Shown here one piece after another: positions 7,321-11,162 of a stretch of 11,162 nt of DNA. The position numbers and the translations under genes are program-made. How positions within the stretch are numbered: position 1 is the first letter of the stretch; each line of letters starts with the position of its first letter. Source of the stretch: Baffinella frigidus (Eukaryota > Cryptophyceae > Cryptomonadales > Baffinellaceae); contig MU646524.1 of the NCBI GenBank assembly GCA_026770585.1, forward strand, positions 101,626 to 112,787, read 5' to 3'. The notes under the pieces are model-generated. The model saw only the letters and a list, made by a program, of their open reading frames with translations. It was not told the DNA's origin and did no database searches.

Positions 7321-7534
7321 CGTCAGGAGAGGAAGAGCAGCGCAGTTCAGCCGCCCCGCCAGCCGCTTCCCGAAAAAGGTTCCAGCTGTGAACTGGCAAC
7401 TTTAGAGACTTAAGAAGTGCAAAACTAATTTATTTCGTCAACTTTGAGCAAAAGTTGACACTTATCCAAAATCAGTGCAGGGGGCGTATCGTGGCCCAAA
7501 CAGTTTCCACCGCGTGTTCCTCGATCTCGGTGCG
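7321..7534. promoter_or_regulatory. Divergent intergenic region with hairpin
   Basis: 214 nt separate the start codons of two oppositely transcribed genes. The central part is AT-rich (7410-7475) between GC-rich exons, as expected for a shared promoter. GTCAACTTT (7437-7445) and AAAGTTGAC (7451-7459) form a perfect 9-bp inverted repeat with a five-base loop, GAGCA. It could be a protein-binding dyad or an RNA hairpin; which one cannot be told from sequence. No TATA box is evident. Confidence 0.45.
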
Positions 7535-9917
7535 ATGCGAGGCGCTTTCGCTGTGCTCGGCTCGCGGGCGTGGATTTCTCTGGCGCTGTTTCAAACCCTC
7601 GTGCATGCATTCTCTCCCCTTCCCCACCTTCCTGCCCTCTCCGCCACAGGGATCCAACGTGCCAGAATCCTCGGCACGGCAAAGTCCACTGGTGCTCAAT
7701 GCCGGGCGGGCCGCGGACCTGCCCTCCGGCCCGCTGAAGGGCGCTCCCCGTGTGGGGGGGCATTGATGCTCGCTTCCGGCGCCGGCGAGACCGTCGCAGA
7801 CGTGGCGTCTGATTCGCTGTTCGCGGAGGTGGGGCCGGATGGGCTGGAGGCTGGGGTGGTGTTGGTGGCTGCTCCGGAGGAGACCGACCATTTCTTCCGC
7901 CATTCCGTCGTTCTTCTCCTGGACCACACGCCCCAGGTACAGCACGCGCAGCTGCCCGGTTGCGAGAATGTGGTTCCCTCGTCGAGCAACTTGCCATCCA
8001 TGGATCCTCTCCCCGCTTTCTTTGGCGCCTGCCAGGGAGCTAGTGCGACATGTGCCCCCCGCGCTCCGAATCCGAATAATCCACCCCCCTCAAAACATCC
8101 AGAGAATCTCTCTGACGCCCTCGGTGCCATGCCACCTCCCCCGCCATTTTCAATGTTGGTAGGCACATCACACCCCTGAGGCCCTGCACCACCAAGGCCC
8201 TTCGCAGAGCACGACCCCCCTCTCAAGCCACGCGTCCAAGGGCCCAGACTCAAGGCGTCGAGTGGGAGGCTCGGATACGTCCTTACCACAAACATATGAT
8301 GTATCATTGATATGGCAGGGGTCGCGCGGAGTGGTGCTGGAAATGGCGACCGCGTTCCAGATAGGAGAGATGTCGACTCTCCTCGAGAACACGCCCCTCG
8401 CGGACAACACCCTCTTCCGCGGTGGGGGTGGCGGCAGCGACGACGTCTGCCCCCGCCCGTCCCCCGCCCCCCTTCTTCTTTTTGCTCTCCTTTTTTTACT
8501 CTCCTGGACATCTCCAGTGTGAAGATCCCCTGCCGCGCCTATCTGATGCACGTCTGCGCGTGGTTGTGACCGTGTGAAACCAAACATCGAAACCAAAAAC
8601 TCAAACCATACACCCTCAAACCCAAAAGCTACACCCTAAACCCTAAACCCTAAACCCTGAAGCAATAACCCCCCTACCCCCCCGCGCGTTGCAGGTGGTG
8701 GTAGTGCACCCATACGGCGGGCTCCCCGGCGCGCGCGCCCTCGGGCCCCACGGCCTCTTCACCGGCGGCGTCCAGGTACCACTCAACCCTCGGTGGGCTT
8801 CGAGGGTTTCGGATTTGAATTTGGGGCTGGATTCTAGGGTGTTACGTGACCAAATTTATGCCAGAAAGTCGTTCAAGCGAGTTTTCTCTGGGCAAGTTGA
8901 CTTTTGTTGAAAGGTCCGTAGTCCGCCGTGTGGACCCTAGACCCGAAACCCGAAACCCGAAACCCGAAACCCGAAACCTCCCCGGCGCGTCCCCCCTCGG
9001 GCCCCACGGTCTCAGCTCTCAGACAGCTCCCCCGTCTCGCCCACACACACAAACACATACGCTCCGAGCCTCTCACTTCACGCCTTGAGTCAGGGCTCTT
9101 GGGAGGCGTGGCGTCAATGGGGGGCGTGTTTTGGGTGAGCATGCCCTCAGGGCACTTGCGCGGTCGCGAGCAGCCACTCTTTCTTTTTCGCTGCAAGGAG
9201 CAACTGGTGCATGGATCTGCGCGCAGCGTTGGTTCCCCGCGCGTTGCTTGTCTGGCAGACGAGTGACGCGCTCGGTGCACTCTCCAGCAACCCTCTCTCT
9301 CTCTCTCTTTCTCTCTCGCGGAGACACACTCTCCCTCTCTCTCTCGGTGACAGGCGACACACGAGGCAGTGGGGCAGGGTTTGGCCCCCGCATGCAACTT
9401 CAAGTTTTTCTTCAACCATTGCTCCCCAAACCCGAAACCCTAAACCCTGAATGACAGGCGGCGAACGAGGCTGTGGGGCAGGGCGCGGCCCCTGCGTGCG
9501 ACTTCAAGTTTTTCTTCAACCACTGCGAGTGGCTCCCGGGCTCCCTCGCTAAGGAGGTGTCACCAAACCCAACACCGAAACCAAAACCGAAACCAAAGCC
9601 AAAACCCAAACCGAAACAAAACAAAACAGAAATAAAAAATAACAAAGCAAACACCACACCAAAGCCAAAACCAAAACCAACACCAACACCCAAACCAAAA
9701 CCCAATTCCAATTCCAAACACAAACACAAACACAAACCAAACCCCAAACCCAAACCCACACCCACACCCAAACCAAATCCCATACCCAACTTGAACCCAC
9801 ACCCAAACCCAAGTCACACCCAAACCCAAGCCCACATCCAAACCCATCCCCAAACACCAGGTGGAGCAGGGCGTCTGGAAAGCTGGCATCACCGACCCTG
9901 GCCTCTGCACCCGTCAG
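7535..9917 (+). CDS. AlgH/UPF0301 (DUF179) protein with plastid-type leader, five exons, 3' end open
   Basis: The exons are 7535-7936, 8319-8444, 8695-8775, 9458-9556 and 9861-9917, giving 134, 42, 27, 33 and 19 codons. All junctions are phase 0 and GT-AG, with every acceptor AG|G. Residues 1-25 form a signal peptide (MRGAFAVLG, hydrophobic core ISLALF, cleavage after VHA) with Phe at the next position. A basic, Ala/Arg/Gly-rich stretch of transit-peptide type follows. The AlgH fold starts near residue 107: [19 protein letters not shown] matches the family's opening strand and F-x-R-[RH]-S-V-V motif. Exon 2 gives [13 protein letters not shown] and [12 protein letters not shown]. Exon 3 gives [21 protein letters not shown]. 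Exon 4 gives [19 protein letters not shown], the F-R-F-F-x-G-Y-A-G-W-x-x-G-Q-L region. Exon 5 gives VEQGVWKAG. The usual N-[RK]-P after G-V-V-L is E-M-A here. The biochemical role of the family is not settled. The last ~25-35 residues and the stop are not located. Confidence 0.88.
8590..8665 (-). repeat. CCCTAAA-type tract in AlgH intron 2
   Basis: Intron 2 (8445-8694) ends in telomere-like C-rich DNA, including perfect CCCTAAA units near 8634-8655, shortly before the acceptor GTTGCAG|GTG. The C-rich, T-poor run may stand in for a polypyrimidine tract. Confidence 0.8.
8936..8977 (-). repeat. CCCGAAA heptamer array in AlgH intron 3
   Basis: Five CCCGAAA units follow CCCTAGA. This variant does not predominate in the other arrays. 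It directly abuts the exon 3 copy at 8978. Confidence 0.88.
8978..9013 (+). pseudogene. Partial copy of AlgH exon 3
   Basis: These 36 nt match 8722-8757 of exon 3 at 32 positions. In the same frame they read [12 protein letters not shown] against [12 protein letters not shown]. The copy has neither the 5' half of the exon (VVVVHPYGG) nor the donor site. It lies within intron 3 next to the CCCGAAA array. It is a non-functional relic of a duplication that included part of the exon. Confidence 0.8.
9293..9345 (+). repeat. (CT)n microsatellites in AlgH intron 3
   Basis: Two CT runs, about 9293-9317 and 9330-9345, lie just upstream of the decayed exon 4 copy. They give a strong pyrimidine tract ahead of the CAG at 9351-9353. 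Confidence 0.9.
9354..9422 (+). pseudogene. Truncated copy of AlgH exon 4
   Basis: These 69 nt match the first 69 nt of exon 4 (9458-9526) at 58 positions, and the TGACAG acceptor before it is shared. The frame stays open: [23 protein letters not shown] against [15 protein letters not shown], then the same FKFFFNHC. Five of the eleven differences are synonymous. The part encoding [10 protein letters not shown] and the donor site are missing and replaced by CCCGAAACCCTAAACC-type repeat. As it stands it cannot be spliced in as a normal internal exon. Confidence 0.88.
9565..9858 (-). repeat. C/A-rich repeat filling AlgH intron 4
   Basis: Nearly all of intron 4 (9557-9860) is built from ACC/AAACC variants with a 6-nt and 12-nt feel (ACCAAAACCGAAACC, CACCCAAACC). 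It leaves open a Pro-Lys repeat frame on one strand and a Gly/Val/Phe/Trp repeat frame on the other, neither of which I take as protein. 9750-9816 is identical to 10181-10247. Confidence 0.88.
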
Positions 9918-9944
9918 GTCTGTCTGTTTTTGGTTTAGGGTGTA

Positions 9945-9948
9945 GGGT

Positions 9949-9987
<39 letters not shown>

Positions 9988-10057
9988 TGTTGAGTGTTGA
10001 GAGTTAAGGGTTTACGGTTTACGGTTTACGGTTTACGGTTTACGGTTTACGGTTTAC
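9945..10057 (+). repeat. In-register heptamer array after AlgH exon 5
   Basis: The units follow one another without a register slip: six GGGTTGA, two GTGTTGA, GAGTTAA, GGGTTTA, then six CGGTTTA and the start of a CGGTTTG. It is G-rich on the sense strand, whereas introns 2-4 are C-rich. Confidence 0.93.
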
Positions 10058-10075
10058 GGTTTGGGGCATGCATAG

Positions 10076-10163
10076 TGGTGGCCATGCCGCGGAGCGACAC
10101 AGAGAATATCTTGGAAGGGCAGACTGACCTGGACGGGTGGTACGGGCCTGTGTATCCGTCAGG
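10076..10163 (+). other. Possible further AlgH exon, frame unresolved
   Basis: This unique, GC-balanced 88-nt island between a G-rich and a C-rich array follows CATAG and ends TCCGTCAG before GTTTGG. It could be an exon. One frame reads MPRSDTENILEGQTDLDGWY and looks protein-like but needs a different donor phase from exon 5. The phase-0 frame ends GLCIRQ, echoing exon 5's GLCTRQ, but is otherwise unconvincing. Neither gives the Leu-Trp block usual near the AlgH C-terminus. Confidence 0.3.
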
Positions 10164-10180
10164 TTTGGCCCGTCTGGGGG

Positions 10181-10247
10181 CCAAACCCACACCCACACCC
10201 AAACCAAATCCCATACCCAACTTGAACCCACACCCAAACCCAAGTCA
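10181..10247 (-). repeat. 67-bp exact duplicate of 9750-9816
   Basis: All 67 bases, including the non-repetitive core ATACCCAACTTGAACC, are identical to part of intron 4, 431 nt upstream. Such identity amid degenerate repeats points to a recent duplication or conversion. Confidence 0.97.
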
Positions 10248-10298
10248 ACCCACACCCAAACCCAAGGCGGCCCCGCCCCGATCTCTTTGCCCGGGTTA

Positions 10299-10459
10299 GG
10301 GTTGAGCGTTCAGCGTTGAGCGGTGTGCGTTGAGTGTTGAGTGTAGAGTGTTGAGTGTTGAGCGTTGAGCGTTGAGCGTTGAGCGTTGAGCGTTGAGCGT
10401 TGAGCGTTGAGCGTTGAGCGTTGAGCGTTGAGCGTTGAGCGTTGAGCGTTGAGCGTTTA
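10299..10459 (+). repeat. 23-unit in-register heptamer array (GCGTTGA)
   Basis: GGGTTGA, GCGTTCA, GCGTTGA, GCGGTGT, GCGTTGA and GTG-type variants lead into 13 consecutive perfect GCGTTGA units (10362-10452) and a final GCGTTTA. The total is 161 nt, exactly 23 heptamers. Confidence 0.95.
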
Positions 10460-10510
10460 TGATGGTTTAGGTTTTAGGGCGTAGGGTGCGAGGGTGTGCT
10501 GAAAGTGAAG

Positions 10511-10733
10511 CGCTTCACTCACCGTTTTCTGCGCGTTCGAAGCTTTTCACCGGTTTCCGGCGCTTCACACCGTTTTCGGCGCGTCTGCGGATGCTCACAT
10601 GCCTGCAGGCCGCCATGGGTACTCGGGCTTCTGCCCGTGCGTCTCTCCCTGCGATACGCCTGAACGTTCTTTCCGCAGTCGTTTGCCCGTGCGTCGCTCT
10701 CTGCGCTGCGCTTGAGCTTTCTGCGGCCGTGTT
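10511..10733 (+). repeat. Two short tandem duplications
   Basis: CGCTTCACTCACCGTTTTC (from 10511) recurs as CGCTTCACACCGTTTTC (from 10561), with a weaker intermediate copy at 10541-10560. Next, a 52-nt unit starting TGCCCGTGCGTC (10632-10683) is followed directly by a diverged 50-nt copy (10684-10733). The plus frame here is open for 97 codons. I do not regard it as a gene because the duplicated unit and heptamer DNA account for it. Confidence 0.8.
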
Positions 10734-10759
10734 ACGGTTGATGGTTTGCGGTTTATATA

Positions 10760-10862
10760 GTCGAGGGTTTGGGGTGTAGCATGTAGGGTGCAGGGTGTAG
10801 GGGTAGGGTGTAGGGGTAGGGTGTTGGGTGTAGGGTGCAGGGTGTAGGGTGTGCGGTTGAGG
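10760..10862 (+). repeat. GGGTGTA-type telomere-like tract
   Basis: Variants GGGTGTA, GGGTGCA and GGGGTA are mixed, with no long perfect run. Confidence 0.85.
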
Positions 10863-10864
10863 GT

Positions 10865-10920
10865 GATGAGTAAACGGTACGTGCGCCTCGACACACACTA
10901 GGTCTCCTCTCAGTCGGAGC
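10865..10920 (+). repeat. Direct repeat, copy 1 (partner 11106-11162)
   Basis: GATGAGTAAACGGT, CACACAC, AGGTCTCCT and CAGTCGGAGC recur in order 241 nt downstream. The copies bracket the foldback at 10943-11057. The second copy is cut by the window end, so more units may follow. Confidence 0.9.
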
Positions 10921-10938
10921 ACCCGATGAGCAACGTTT

Positions 10939-11057
10939 CCTAGCTCTGCCTGGGTTTCATTCTGGTTCGTCCTTCAGGGTTTCTATTCCCCCTTTTCTAC
11001 TGGATTTCTGCTCTTATATACTTATAAGGACCAGCCAGAATAAAACTCAGGCAGAGC
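10939..11057 (+). repeat. Dispersed ~85-nt repeat copy 2, within a foldback
   Basis: 10939-11023 matches the minus strand of 841-924. The first 32 nt here (10943-10974, GCTCTGCCTG...GTCCTT) also recur inverted at 11026-11057 with about 28 of 32 matching. The result is a foldback with a ~51-nt loop, so the element may carry terminal inverted repeats or be two head-to-head copies. AACGTTTC lies outside both arms. Confidence 0.82.
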
Positions 11058-11105
11058 AACGTTTCACGTGCTCAGCAAACGGTGCATCCCGCGGTCGTTT
11101 TACGC

Positions 11106-11162
11106 GATGAGTAAACGGTGGTTGCTCCTCAACACACACCAGGTCTCCTCGCAGTCGGAGCG
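11106..11162 (+). repeat. Direct repeat, copy 2
   Basis: This is the partner of 10865-10920, running to the window edge. It shares the four ordered blocks with a handful of substitutions (TAC against TGG, CTCG against CTCA, CTCTC against CTCGC). Confidence 0.9.

Noticed and set aside
7696-8596. 271- and 142-codon minus-strand frames opposite the AlgH gene
   Set aside because: GC-rich antisense shadow of exons 1-2 and intron 1; no domain resemblance.
9412-9958. Pro-Lys repeat protein (plus) or Gly/Phe/Val/Trp repeat proteins (minus)
   Set aside because: The frames lie over intron 4 repeats of a gene with well supported flanking exons; the short-period repeat has no stop codons in several frames.
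10299-10459. CRISPR-like array
   Set aside because: Contiguous 7-nt units without spacers in a eukaryotic gene context.
10486-10922. ORFs over 10486-10779 (plus) and 10515-10922 (minus)
   Set aside because: Both are explained by two tandem duplications and telomere-like repeats; no AlgH C-terminal motif was found in any frame.

Overview
The window looks like nuclear DNA of a photosynthetic protist with a secondary plastid, most likely a dinoflagellate. This is an inference from several signs. The genes are GC-rich and split into small exons, and all seven spliced acceptors I could reconstruct read AG|G. One gene encodes a signal peptide followed by a transit-like leader with phenylalanine at the predicted cleavage site. 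Heptamer repeats of the TTTAGGG/CCCTAAA class fill introns and intergenic DNA. There are no operons, ribosome binding sites or other bacterial features. No dinoflagellate spliced-leader relic was found, so a haptophyte or another alga with a complex plastid cannot be excluded.

Layout. (1) 1-1169: G-rich telomere-like heptamers, starting with ten perfect GGGTTTG units, and one copy of a dispersed ~85-nt repeat. (2) 1170-1921, minus strand: three exons of a SnoaL/NTF2-like protein whose last exon is not in view. (3) 2168-3128: a duplicated unit in which one copy carries a 482-bp insertion and the other looks like the empty site. (4) 3129-5060: C-rich telomere-like DNA (CCCTAAA, CCCTCAA) holding a TA-flanked MITE at 3777-4060 and a second inverted-repeat element at 4114-4470. 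(5) 5060-6836: a weak acidic ORF fragment, foldbacks, CT microsatellites and a diverged direct repeat. (6) 6837-7320, minus strand: a two-exon protein that I do not recognise. (7) 7535-9917, plus strand: five exons of an AlgH/UPF0301 (DUF179) protein with a plastid-type leader. Two of its introns contain telomere-like arrays, and intron 3 contains decayed copies of exons 3 and 4. (8) 9918-11162: in-register heptamer arrays, tandem repeats, and a second, foldback copy of the dispersed repeat in inverted orientation to the first.

The unidentified minus-strand gene and the AlgH gene are head to head, 214 nt apart between start codons, so they probably share a promoter region. Nothing shows that the three genes act together. 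The most unusual features are the exon-copy debris in the AlgH gene, the probable filled/empty insertion pair, and the long arrays whose unit sequence changes in blocks while the 7-nt register is kept.
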